From: Welwitschia mirabilis | Lineage: Eukaryota; Gnetophyta; Gnetopsida; Welwitschiales | Length of the DNA: 50,988 nt | Assembly: GCA_051453625.1 (NCBI GenBank) | Contig: JBOZIK010000001.1 | Location: 151,438,590 to 151,489,577, forward strand | Reading direction: 5' to 3' | Shown: piece after piece, positions 1-10,193 of the stretch | Numbering within the stretch: the first letter of the stretch is position 1 | Layout of the letters: every line of letters begins with the position of its first letter | Translations under genes and position numbers: made by a program | Notes under the pieces: generated by a model | Told to the model about the DNA's origin: nothing | What the model saw: the letters and a program-made list of their open reading frames with translations, nothing else | The model's database searches: none

Positions 1-2
1 AA

Positions 3-506
3 ATAGAACAATAGGTCAAATCATCAAAGATCTCAAAGAAGTCAAACACAAGAAAGCTGCAACCAAAATAGAAAATGAACCAACTAGAGTCATTAAGGAT
101 TTTACATCTACTTTGAAGAAATACACCCAGATGATCCTTGATGCTAAAGTGGCAACTGAGAAAAGTTAAATTATCATTCCAACTTGTAATTTACATAAGG
201 ATAATTATCACATTATAAAAGAGTGTCCTTTACTCCCTACATGCAAATAGGGAATTTATGAAGAAGTTCATGCTTTAAACCAAAGACCCTCTAATTACAC
301 TCAAAATTATAACTAAAGATAAGCCCCCAATCACAATTTTCAACATAGGAGGAATGAACAACCTAACAATTTTCAAACACATCATTCCAACTCTCAACCT
401 TACTAAAATAGATTTGAATATCAAAACTTTCAATCCAACTATCAAAATAACATGGCAAGCCCTTCCAACTCTCAGAACCATAGTGATCTTCGTAGGAATT
501 CTATCA
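3..506 (+). pseudogene. gag: gag C-terminal remnant of element A with altered zinc knuckle
   Basis: Frame starting at base 3 gives a Lys/Glu-rich linker (GQIIKDLKEVKH), then a nucleocapsid-like zinc knuckle at 185-226. The knuckle keeps the C-x2-x-x4-H-x4-C spacing but has His in place of the second Cys (CNLHKDNYHIIKEC). It is followed by the ECPLLP context usual in Athila-type gags and a Gln/Asn-rich tail running into the N gap. Stops interrupt the frame, at about 169 and 247 for example. Gag would form the virus-like particle and the knuckle would bind element RNA. This copy is not expected to make protein. The same segment occurs in element B at about 23800-24168. Confidence 0.8.
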
Positions 507-900
507 NNNNNNNNNNNNNNNNNNNNNNNNNNNNNNNNNNNNNNNNNNNNNNNNNNNNNNNNNNNNNNNNNNNNNNNNNNNNNNNNNNNNNNNNNNNNNN
601 NNNNNNNNNNNNNNNNNNNNNNNNNNNNNNNNNNNNNNNNNNNNNNNNNNNNNNNNNNNNNNNNNNNNNNNNNNNNNNNNNNNNNNNNNNNNNNNNNNNN
701 NNNNNNNNNNNNNNNNNNNNNNNNNNNNNNNNNNNNNNNNNNNNNNNNNNNNNNNNNNNNNNNNNNNNNNNNNNNNNNNNNNNNNNNNNNNNNNNNNNNN
801 NNNNNNNNNNNNNNNNNNNNNNNNNNNNNNNNNNNNNNNNNNNNNNNNNNNNNNNNNNNNNNNNNNNNNNNNNNNNNNNNNNNNNNNNNNNNNNNNNNNN
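507..900. other. Assembly gap (394 N)
   Basis: Run of N between the gag tail and protease of element A. By position it should hold the gag-protease junction. The flanking bases do not overlap each other, so the gap may be real. Confidence 0.99.
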
Positions 901-955
901 TAAGCTATGGAAAGACCTAATCAGAAGAAAATAAAAATGAACTATCCCTAGTAAA

Positions 956-1370
956 GTCTTCCTAGCTCAATCTATTAGCAACTTAGTTTCTAAGAAGTAT
1001 TCAAAAATTAAAGATTCGAGGGTAGTAAATATTAGTATCACATTAGAGGGGAACCACAAAATTAAGAAAGCCTTGATAGATATAGGAGCTAGTGTTAATA
1101 TCATGCTCTTACACATTTGTAAATGTTTAGGATTGTAAGAGAGAATAGAACCTACAGAAATTGTCTTAGAATTATCTAATTCATCTATCAAAAAATCCTT
1201 AGGTATAATAAAGGACTGGGTCATTCAGATGGAGGAAGCTTTCTACCCCATAGATGTAGTTGTTTTAGAAGTTGAACATCAAAATGGATATTCCCTACTT
1301 CTAGTAGATCTTTCTATGCAACCGTTCATTGCATCATGGATACTAAAACTAGATTAATGAAATGTTACTT
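956..1370 (+). pseudogene. Aspartic protease remnant of element A
   Basis: The frame beginning at 956 reads VFLAQS..., then a beta-strand region, then the active-site motif KKALIDIGASVNIM at about 1066-1107. This is the plant Ty3/gypsy (Athila-type) version of the D-T/S-G-A retropepsin loop. A stop follows shortly after (about 1138), and a downstream GYSLLLVDLS stretch corresponds to the LLGRAF flap-region motif seen in the protease of element C (30747-31196, minus strand). The enzyme would cleave Gag-Pol in the particle. The catalytic Asp is retained but the frame is broken, so the copy is a pseudogene. No reverse transcriptase follows. Confidence 0.85.
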
Positions 1371-1599
1371 TGGAAATAAACAATTTTCAATATGAGTCTT
1401 TCATGTAGTTAAAAAAGAATTAAGAAATGATTTAGGATAGGAGGATGATATAAAACCTAGCCTATCTTTACAAAACCATCCAAACCTAAAGAAAATTATA
1501 AAAGAATAAATCATAAATATTATAGGTGGAAAATGGTGTGTACACATAGAAGATGATTGAAATGACCTGAGGAATTTTAGATGCAACTATGAACATAGT

Positions 1600-3082
1600 A
1601 GAAGCATTTGTTTCCTACCTAAGTTCCTCCTTAGCCTACTCCTTAGTTAAATATTACGAGTTTACTTGATTATTTTTTAACTTGACTTATGTTTTACCTC
1701 ATAAAGTATCATGATTAATTCATACTTGGGCATTTATAAGTGGTAAGATTAGATTCACCCAATCTTGAGAGATTCCCATGTCTATGGACTATTTTTACAG
1801 GAAGATACCTATTTCTTGTGTTGTTTTTTTAATGATGGTTAAATCCTAAGTTATCAAGGAGTGTTCTTTTTTATTTTTTACTGTACTTATTTACCTTAGT
1901 CTTTCTTAAGTATGTGATCCTATGGGAGAAGAAGAAGAAGAAAGAAAAAGAAAGAAAAGAGAAAATCATGATGTCCAAAAAAAGAAGAAGAAAAAGAAAG
2001 AAAAAGAAAGAAAAGAGAAAAGCATGATGTCCCACCGCAAGTACACTGGGGAAAATATTTCTAAGAGGATCATTTGGTAGTGTAATATAGTAGCTGTGAA
2101 AACTCTACTAGGGTGTCAGTTGGCTATGCTTCATAAGTCCTTACTCCTCTGACAGTGGTTGCAATCCCCTCATCATGGTAAAAGAAATACAATTTTTAGT
2201 ATTCCCACTTGATCATTTCACTTTTAAAAATTTTCGTGAGTTTGTAGGTAGAAATAAATGAGTCCATTTCTAAGTACCTTTTTATTTTAATCTTCATTAT
2301 TCTACATACTTGAAAACTTGGATATCACCATAACCACTGCCCTTTCAAATAAACTTTATCGAGTAACCACATTTTGTTATGCATCTTTCCTTAGGTACTG
2401 CTATGATGTTTTTCTTTGGAGTTTGCTATGTTAGTACTTAGAATAGGTAAACACTCTTTTTCTTATTCATTGCATCTATTTCTCCTCTACTTTTCTTCTA
2501 TTCTCATGTCCACTATTTTCTCATCCTTTTCGCATTTTTTTTTTCATAGGACTTTATGCATTAGTAGTTTTTCATTCTAGTCATTATTGTAAATTTTCAT
2601 TTTCATTAGTTTAGGCAATTTGGGAAGAATTACAGATTTTAAATGGGGGGCAAGATACACATATAATTTCAATATTGCATATTTTTAATATAATTTTTTT
2701 TGATTATGAATACATGATTTCATATTTCTAAAATAGAATTCTTTAATTCTTACATGATGATAATCTTTTTATTTGATAGTTTATCACAATAAGGATCTAA
2801 TTATCAATATTAATGCAAAATTTGATTTCTGTCATAGGTTCTAGACCCTAAAAATATTTTGAAAAGTATATTATACCTAGTATCATCTGGACGACCAACT
2901 AGATGACATACTTTTGATGCTTACTAGGTATTTTATTCAGTTTTTAAATTTTTAGAAATTTAGTTCATTACTGATACATATATTTCAGATACTTTCCTTA
3001 GATATCTTAGCTATTTTTATTATTTAAAAGTTAGCTCGTAAATATAGTTTATCACCTGGTTTTGTCAGGGACTGATAAGGCT
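1600..3082 (+). other. Noncoding 3' internal block of element A
   Basis: No coding domain is recognised. The stretch around 2025-2190 is clearly similar to the reverse complement of about 27070-27250 in element C, so this is the shared region between integrase end and 3' LTR of the family. It holds a GAA-rich tandem repeat (1928-2035), a G-run resembling a secondary polypurine tract (2645-2651), and one copy of the family palindrome motif (about 2880-2911). Its direct attachment to the protease region marks the deletion of RT-RNase H-integrase. Confidence 0.65.
1928..2035 (+). repeat. GAA/AAAG-rich tandem duplication
   Basis: A purine-rich unit of about 50-55 bp (GAAGAAGAAAGAAAAAG... ending CATGATGTCC) is present twice in a row. 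The two CATGATGTCC ends lie near 1967 and 2022. It sits in the 3' internal block of element A. Element C has a shorter A/G-rich run at the matching place (about 27315-27345, opposite strand). Confidence 0.8.
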
Positions 3083-3093
3083 AAGTGGAAGGC
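3083..3093 (+). promoter_or_regulatory. Polypurine tract of element A
   Basis: AAGTGGAAGGC lies two bases before the LTR start at 3096. The matching site in element C reads AAGTAGGGGGC (25711-25721, minus strand), also two bases from its LTR. It would prime plus-strand DNA synthesis. In A the G-run is interrupted by AA. Confidence 0.75.
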
Positions 3094-3095
3094 TA

Positions 3096-4307
3096 TGTTA
3101 CGATGCCAACTTATGAGTATTTAATAGGATATTCTAATTTGTTTTGTAGATGAATTAATAGATAATTACTTAGTTCTTATGATAATCAAGAATCAAGGAG
3201 CACAAGATGAAAACATGTAAATTCCAAATAAAATACAAGCAATTCATATAGATACAGACAAGTACCATTTATATAACTATTCCTGTAAATAACAAAGCAA
3301 TCTGACTAACTAAAAATTAAGAAATGATTGTTGTCCACCCTATCATCCACCTGATAGTCAGGATGATAACTCCAATTGAGTAATAAACAGGGCTCTTTTA
3401 AGATAACTTCGAGTTGAACTAAAGATCTTTCTATGAAACATTGTCGTCCACCTCATTGTCTAGACGACAATAGTGGATGACATCTCTAAAACTAGTAGAT
3501 AGAACTTTACATGAAGTCCAACAACCAGATAAAATGAAGCAAAACTAGAGTTCCAATTATTAGTCCTCATCATCTCCTACTTCATCTGGACAACCATCAA
3601 GATGACACTGTTCTCCCATAGTTTTACAGAATATTTTTTTGAGTTGTCACCTCTTTATTGTAACTTTATTTTGCATATCAGCTAGGATTTCTCCTTTACC
3701 TTTTTATCAGTTTTCTTTTCATTTCTATCTATAAATAAAGGTCTTCCCCTTAATCCCTAATCATCTTCAACAGTACCTGACATTCTCATAACAGGAGATC
3801 TTAGGACTAAAGAATCATCTTGTAATCCAAAGAGATATTACCTTGGTATTAGGTGGTGTATCCTCCATTGAGAAATGAATACTTTGTGATATAGATGTCT
3901 TTTATACTTTTTAATATGAATTATCCTTTTTATCAATAATTGCAGGTACTTATCCCTCATAGTTTATATCGTTTAAGATTTATAACAAGTTTCTTTGATT
4001 ATATAGATTATGAGGATAGCCTTTATTAAGGTTGAGCTTGATTAGATTAGGTGCATTACTATTTCTTTTCATATAGTGATTTTGCATCGCTATTTCAATT
4101 CTATGCATTCTAATTTATTTTAGTAGATTAAAGTTACATATTTCTTTTTTGAGATCAACTCTTTATTATTCATACTATTGGCCTTCGACAGAATTACGAC
4201 ATTCAGATCACTCCAACTATACTAGCATGCTATATTTGTGCATCTTATTTGTAATTAACAGGATTTAAATCAAGGTGTGAAACATTGCATAAATTCACAC
4301 CATAACA
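3096..4307 (+). repeat. 3' LTR of element A (1212 bp)
   Basis: Begins TGTTACGATG and ends CCATAACA, giving short inverted ends. It aligns along its whole length with the LTR of element B (21390-22598). It carries three palindrome modules (about 3331-3370, 3441-3484, 3566-3610) and a TATA box near 3728. A conserved block follows (CTGACATTCTC...GAGATC), then ACCTTGGTATTAGGTGG. The end is fixed by comparison with B, where the primer-binding site follows at the same place. Confidence 0.9.
3728..3739 (+). promoter_or_regulatory. LTR TATA box (element A)
   Basis: TCTATAAATAAAGGTC. The same sequence occurs at the same LTR position in element B (22023-22034), and reverse-oriented versions occur in D (5203-5210) and C (34248-34260). 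This conservation makes it the likely Pol II promoter of the family. Confidence 0.6.
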
Positions 4308-4474
4308 ATCATCTAGATGATGATGCTAATAACAAGCATTTATTTCAGAATACAAAATGAAAACTACAAAAATAAATACCTATGTTTCTACTATAAAAAT
4401 ATAATACTACTATAAGTAAATACTTAAATTGAAATTCAAAGCACTTATATGGGTAATGATAATCCTTGAACTCC

Positions 4475-4492
4475 TCCCCAGTAATGGTGCTA
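4475..4492 (-). promoter_or_regulatory. Primer-binding site of element D (tRNA-Asp type, decayed)
   Basis: Minus strand reads TAGCACCATTACTGGGGA three bases inside the LTR end. It corresponds to TGGCGCCATTACTGGGA in element B with G-to-A changes in the GGCGCC core. Confidence 0.7.
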
Positions 4493-4495
4493 AGA

Positions 4496-5713
4496 TGTTG
4501 CAATGCATATTTATGCAAATGTTACATCCTTAAGTAAATAAAATAGATTTGAGTAACTTAAATGTCATAATCTTATTGAAGGCATAAGTAAAAACAAACA
4601 GAATTGATTTCAAAAATAAAACATTATCTATCCTTAAAGTAGAATGAAATAACAATATAGAAATAACAATGCAAATGAATACATTATGCAAATAAAATGC
4701 AAGACTAAACTAAATGCCACTTATATCTAATTACCAAATCAACTTATCATGGAGATCGATCCTATATAATCTAGATTAATTAAGAAATAATGTCACTAGA
4801 TTAGTACCAATCTAATATATCAATTACATTAAATAGAATAAGAAAAAAAGCAAAGATAATCTAAAAAATGAAATTCAATGCACTAAATTAATAATATCAA
4901 TCATAACAAATGTTGGCCTCATAATCTATATCACCAAAGAAGCTATCACTAAACCAGAAGTAAGATAAATCATAAAGGAGATGCAAAAAATAAAAGATAA
5001 AAAAATAAATAAAGTTTTTATTAAGAGTAAACCAATACCCATGTTACAAAGTAGCAAAACCTTAATAAAGGATACACAACCCAACACCAAGGAAGACATC
5101 TCTATAATAACAATAATGGATGGACCTCTGACCCTTCAATCTCATGTCTTGAGAATTTATGGTGTAAACAAAAATGAAAAATAGAGTCTAAGGAAAAGAA
5201 TGTATTTATACAAATAGATTCTAAAATCAGTAAAGACTAATAGATGCATGAACAACCCTAATAATCATGCAAGAAAGTGTAAGAAAAATGGCCATAGTTT
5301 GGTGAAGTTTGGTGAAGCATTTATCTTAGATGTTATTCTATTGGTCATCCAAACATTATCAGAGAGGATTTCACCTTATAAGCATTTCAAATTTATTGCC
5401 AGATTTGGTCTAGTAAGAATCCTCCTTTGCTTAAGTGATTTTATTATTCATACAGTCATCTAGATGATGAGGTGAATGATAGGATTTTATAAACTATTTC
5501 ATGTATTGTATTAGCCTTTTTAATTGAAAGACTATTGTTTCAAATAGGAAGTATTGTAAATTTCTTTAAATGTTATCAAATGTAATAAAGATTATATGTT
5601 TTCATGATATTTGCGTTAGATCTCTATTATCATTAAAAATCAACAAAAACCTATCTAATGTCTTACACAACTATTTAAAATACCCTATCAAATACAAATA
5701 ATTTGGTAGCACA
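4496..5713 (-). repeat. 5' LTR of element D (1218 bp, minus strand)
   Basis: The outer end is near 5713 (minus strand TGTGCTACC) and the inner end at 4496 (minus strand ...TGCAACA). The minus strand contains the family blocks: GATGTCTTCCTTGGTGTTGG (about 5079-5098), a TATAAATAC TATA box (5203-5210), and palindromes such as TCATCTAGATGA (5456-5467). It is inverted relative to the LTR of A only 188 bp away. Small open frames inside it (4981-5184 and 5248-5463 on the plus strand) are by-products of this noncoding repeat. Confidence 0.85.
5203..5210 (-). promoter_or_regulatory. LTR TATA box (element D)
   Basis: TATAAATA on the minus strand followed by CATTCTTTTCC, matching TATAAATAAAGGTCTTCCCC at the same LTR position in A and B. 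Confidence 0.5.
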
Positions 5714-7470
5714 AAAAAATGTATTGTTAATCAAGTTAGCACATACTTTCAAATCCTTGACGTTCTTTAATTGAGCGACTAATTCATCAATTGTATAGAC
5801 ATTAATATCCTTAGTTTTGAGAGTGTTAATAATGCATTATTTATATATATGATGATTATATAATACCTAAATTAACCTATTTATCTTTTTCCTGATATTA
5901 AATCCACAATCATATTCATTCATATTTTATAAACTTGTATACATTCTATTAAGAAAATATTAAGTGATTTACCTCTTTGAATATAAATATCATAAAATTC
6001 ATTTCTATGCCTTATTTATTTTATCTATCTATGTTTAGTTGTCTCTTTGAACTTTGATTGAAGCTATTTCTAACACTTCTTTGATCTGCCTTTAACAATT
6101 ACTCTTACACTAATTACTTTTGATACTAAAATGCATATTATCATTTTAGCTAGTACATCTACCTTTTGTTGTAAGTTACATTTACTATTTTATTCTCTAT
6201 TCAACACATCTAATTTTGAAGGATAGAGAAATCCATTTTCCACAACTTTTCAATAGTCATCGATATGTAATAAGAATTTAATCTAATAAGATCATTATGA
6301 AAAATCTTATGATCCATTAAAAATAATAGATTATTTTGGAAATTCCTTTTCCATGATTTTGAAGTTGAATTAAAACAAAATTTCTTTAAATAAAGTAATA
6401 TCAATAGATCTTGATTTTGAAGTGATATATCAATATTTTACACTTTAATACCACTTTATTAATAAAAGCTAAGTAAGATAGTTCATTTTGGTTAATTTGA
6501 ATTAAAGATGTCTTAGAGAAGTACATACATATTTAACTAGTAAAACATCTTTTCCAAGTTTAGATAATTAATGAAAGACATTTTTGATGTGTTAGATTTA
6601 TTTTTTTGAAAGTTCTATAAATTGATAGAAGACATCTTACATGTGTTAAATTTATATCCCAAAAATTCTATTCTTTATAAGAAAATTTTAGTTTTATAAA
6701 GATATCTTTAATTTGATAAATCTCTATCCCTACACTGCCATTTGTTCTTTCACTAGACTCAGTTATATATGTGAAGGCCCGTACACCCTTCCCAACATTT
6801 ACAAATTTTAAGACATCTATCCTATAAGGTCCTTTTGAAACAAGGTTTAAAAAATGCTAAAACAAAGTCCTAATGATGAAACTTAAAGCTTTACTCATCT
6901 ATTAATATTTATAAGATAAATATAACACTTCAAAAATGAATTTAAAGGCTTAAAAACATCATTCTTTCATGAGCTTTAATCAAATAAAAAATTACTTTCT
7001 TCTTTTTATAAAATAATACAACAAACTCTTCAAATGATCAAATCCTTTAAAAAAATCTTCAAAGATCATTAATCATTGATTTAATTTCACAATTCTAATT
7101 TTGGATCTTTCTTATTTAATAATATAAACTATTATTTCATTAAAATAATTTAACTTTTAATAACATCAATGTATTTAAACGTTTAATAAACCTATAGTTA
7201 AAGCATGAAACATGAACAAGATGAATTCACCTAAGCTACTAAAACATCTATTATTGTTAAATATTATTAAAGCAGAAATGGATAATTATTTAATATTTCA
7301 AATATTAAATCATCATTAAACAAAAATGTAGAAAAAATGAGCAACTAAGAATGTACCTTCAATTTGAGAGAAGTCTATTCATCTCTTCAAGAGGTATTAA
7401 GATTCATAATTTATGCTTATTTACATGTTTTAATAATTGAAGTGAATGGCGTAATGTGGGATAAATCTCT
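5714..7470. other. Unclassified A/T-rich spacer, possible minus-strand copia gag scraps
   Basis: No LTR or intact coding domain is seen. On the minus strand two short stretches weakly resemble copia gag. One, around 5756-5830, is a frame reading KDINVYTIDELVAQLKN, similar to the DELIGSL region that follows the UBN2 core. The other is around 6210-6404. The similarity is too short to be sure. Motifs of the AAGATGTCTT type found in the copia LTRs also occur near 6507-6515 and 6632-6640, so part of this may be an old copia LTR. Confidence 0.3.
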
Positions 7471-9002
7471 TATTGGAAAATTTAGTTTTGATGATTTTAC
7501 TTATTAAATATTTTATGTCATTATGTAGACTGGTAACTATAAGAATATAAGATCATGATAGGTACTAGAGCATGATGGATCTTCAGTGGAAACATTTCAT
7601 GTAAAGAATTAAGTGCTAAAATACAAAATCAATTATTTGAAGACATCTTAAGTGAAGATGTATGAAAATTTGAAGATGTCTTGAATGTATTAGAATTTAA
7701 GTTATAGGCTAAAAGATGACTACTATATTTAAGGATACTAAACTAAAAGTTGAACCTGATACAGATGAATATGTCTATAAAAGTGAAGATGTTTATACCA
7801 AGGAAAAATAAGTAACAAAGTTATTTTTGTTTTTTAACTAATATCTCAAATTTTAGATGACCTATCAACTTGTACATAGAAAATTCATGATTATAAAGGT
7901 CCAAGGATGCTATAGTGAAAAATTCGTCAAAATATTAACAAGTTAACTTAATATGTCTACAAAAGTGAAGAAATCTAGAAAGCAGACATCTACAAAATTC
8001 AAAACATCTTAGACCAAAATTCACATTGATTAAAAATGGAAGTATGCACCTAGAACATAGACATTGGCTATTCATTTCATGATGGTTATAGGATTAAATG
8101 GTTATATTTTAAGCTCAAATGACTAGGTCTTCCTCAGTGTTATAAGGAATTGAAAAAAAGAATAAAAGAATAAATTTTGAAACTTCATTAATCAATCAAA
8201 AATATAGAGATTCCTTAGCTCTCAATGATCAAATCAAAAGAAAGCTTTCATGAGTAAAAGAAACTTCTCATGAAGAATCGTGAACTCATTGTAAAGGACT
8301 TAGCACTATTATTATCATTTGCTTTTAAATTCACATTGCTACATTTTTCATTTGTAGCAAATCCTTTAAAGTAGTATTTAGACTTATTGTTATATCACAT
8401 TTTTGGATATCGATTTTGGATTATCTTACTATTGAATATTATTTTAAATTCTATTTCTTGAATATTCAAATGACTTATAAGATAACCCTTGTAGAGGTGT
8501 GCATTCGGCATTGTACTTTTAGGCACTTATTGAATGTCAGGTTATTTGTTAGCTAGAAAACCATTATTATCTTATGAGAAGAGAGTACTGCCTTATGATG
8601 AAACTTTCATTATTGTAAAGGTTTGTGATGTTCCTTTGAAAACCATGATTCACTTGATGGGAAAAGAATGTTATCTTTTAAGAATACTTTCATTGTTATA
8701 AAAGTTTATAATGTACCTATGAAAAATACTATTCCCTTAAGGGGAAGAGATTTCTACCTTGTAAGAAGACTATCATTTGATATAAGAATGATGATGTACT
8801 AGAAAATCACTATTTCTCTTGCAAGTTAAGAATATCCAAAGGTGTGAGTAGAAGTTATTCTATGTGTATAAATGTACCTAGGTTAGAGAACCACGTTATC
8901 TTGGTAAGGTCTTCTATTGTGCATTTTTATTTTGTTATTTGTTTTATAATTTTATTTGATAGAAATCATTCATCCATCCTCTCTGAGTTCAATCTATTCT
9001 TA
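7471..9002 (+). repeat. 5' LTR of copia 1 (about 1532 bp)
   Basis: Begins TATTGGAAAATTTAG (TGTTGG in the ancestral form) and is matched by 13892-15385. The 3' part has recurring 'GAAAACCACTATTCC' and 'GAAGACTTTCATT' blocks. The inner end is set by the primer site starting at 9005. The LTR carries several GACATC/GATGTC motifs (7641, 7672, 7785, 7984). Open frames inside it are not genes. Confidence 0.85.
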
Positions 9003-9004
9003 AG

Positions 9005-9017
9005 TGGTATCAAAGTA
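9005..9017 (+). promoter_or_regulatory. Primer-binding site of copia 1 (tRNA-Met type)
   Basis: TGGTATCAAAGTA follows the LTR end by two bases. Plant copia elements typically carry TGGTATCAGAGC here, complementary to initiator Met-tRNA, so the site is recognisable with G-to-A drift. Confidence 0.8.
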
Positions 9018-9077
9018 AGTACTCATGAAAAGCAGTAACTGCCTTGAGTGGATAATGTAAACGGTGTCATTTAGTGA

Positions 9078-9592
9078 CCTCCGCTCTTCCAATGGATAAA
9101 CTATGCCTATTGAAGATTAGGATGAAAATGTTCTTACAGTAATATGAGTTTTAGTATTAGATAAATGGAAAATAAAAGTTCATAAAAACTATAATAGGGA
9201 TAAAGATATCAATTGAAGAAACATATCTAGCTCTCATAACCATTACACATTCTCAAGAAGAAGAAGATGAGATAAGAGAAGAATATGAAATAGATAGTAA
9301 AGAAGACATAGGTTTAAATATTTAAGAAAGGTATGATATTATTTTTGAAGAATGAATTAAATTATAAAAATTATGTATTAAAATGAAAATTTTACTTCAT
9401 ACTTATGTAGAAGCTTATGAACAAGATAAGAATATTAGCAATAAATTATCTTTAGAGAACTCAACTCTTAAAGGTAAGGTTAGTAGATTAATGTATGAAT
9501 TAAAGTATGTAAAACATGAATTGTTAGATTTAAATAGGATCAATAAAACACTCACCCATGAAAAGAAGACTTTGAATACTATAATTGTATAG
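9078..9592 (+). pseudogene. gag: gag remnant of copia 1 lacking its core
   Basis: The first 50 bp (9078-9130) encode a broken version of the RPPLFDGTNYAYWKIRM start of SIRE-type gags. The next recognisable part (from about 9213) is already the acidic linker downstream of the zinc knuckle. It is followed by an open stretch (9383-9592) with heptad-like Leu/Lys/Glu spacing that suggests a coiled coil. Copia 2 has the same start and the same linker separated by about 950 bp that contain the UBN2 core and knuckle. Copia 1 has therefore lost that block near 9180-9212, and with it capsid assembly and RNA binding. Confidence 0.75.
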
Positions 9593-9918
9593 GGTAGAAG
9601 CTTAAATGACAATAATGGGTTGTAATATAATGAAGCTATTATAAGCACTTCAACCTTCTCACTTAACAAATGGAACTATAGTCAAAGTATTAACACTTTA
9701 TATATACAAATAATATCATTTATTATTATTATTATTATAGATGTAATTATTAATAAATATTTCCAAAAAAATCTGAAAATATGTATTACAGTAACATTGC
9801 CAAATTTCCAAGTAGAATGGTACATCACTTTTTATTGGTCAAAATAAGAAAGATATGGATGTTTGAATCAAAGATAGTACTCTTAGCTTAAATAGCACTC
9901 AAAGAAGTAAAGAATCAT

Positions 9919-10193
9919 GCATGGTATGTTGATAATGGATTCTCAAGACACTTGACCAAAGATAAATCTAGCTTTATCACCTTAGTAAAACAAGATAAGA
10001 GAGTTGCAACCTTTGGAGATAATACAAAAGAATCAATAAAGGGCATTGACACCATTAGAGAAGGTAATTTACTAGAAGTAAAAGATGTATTTTTTATAGA
10101 ATGGTTGCAAAATAATATATTAAATATAAGTTACCTTTGTAATGCAAATATTTTTTTTAACATTTACAAAAATGAGAATGTTATAAACAAGTA
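9919..10193 (+). pseudogene. Protease/pre-integrase remnant of copia 1
   Basis: Reads AWYVDNGFSRHLTKDKSSF, the copia protease active-site block normally W-Y-x-D-S-G-C-S-R-H-M-T. The active triad is D-N-G (codons 9931-9939): the Ser is Asn and the following Cys is Phe. Downstream FGDN, IKGID and the LNISYLC block (usual LLSISQLC) match the family. The frame is open for 80 residues from 9952, long for this window, but a key residue is changed and flanking frames are broken. Confidence 0.85.

Larger units (their letters stand above)
1..4307 (+). mobile_element. Gypsy element A: Athila-like Ty3/gypsy, 3' part, internally deleted
   Basis: Order seen: gag C-terminal part (1-506), N gap (507-900), protease (956-1370), noncoding 3' block (about 1600-3082), polypurine tract (3083-3093), 3' LTR (3096-4307). 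The 5' LTR and gag N-terminus lie outside the window. Between protease and 3' block there is no reverse transcriptase, RNase H or integrase, which in gypsy element C occupy about 3 kb. A is therefore an internally deleted copy that could only have moved with proteins supplied in trans. The gag tail is closely similar to the equivalent stretch of element B (from about 23805), so A and B are one family. Lineage assignment rests on the gag and protease motifs and on the Asp-tRNA-type primer site of relatives B and D. Confidence 0.85.
4308..5713 (-). mobile_element. Gypsy element D: reverse-oriented 5' LTR, primer site and start of leader
   Basis: An LTR of the same family as A and B lies on the minus strand (4496-5713). 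Reading leftward, a decayed Asp-tRNA-type primer-binding site (4475-4492) and about 167 bp of leader follow. At 4307/4308 the leader abuts the outer end of element A's 3' LTR. The retained primer site shows this is not a solo LTR. The simplest reading is that A inserted into D's leader, with the rest of D beyond the left edge of the window. Confidence 0.75.

Noticed and set aside
3331-3610. Regularly spaced palindromes considered as a CRISPR-like array
   Set aside because: Units are imperfect, only three per LTR, about 115 bp apart, and recur in every LTR copy of a plant retroelement. No cas genes and not a prokaryotic context.
5756-5830. Minus-strand DELVAQLKNVKDLKV considered as a leucine-rich repeat gene fragment
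   Set aside because: A single short match without further LRR units. A copia gag scrap is at least as likely, so neither is claimed.
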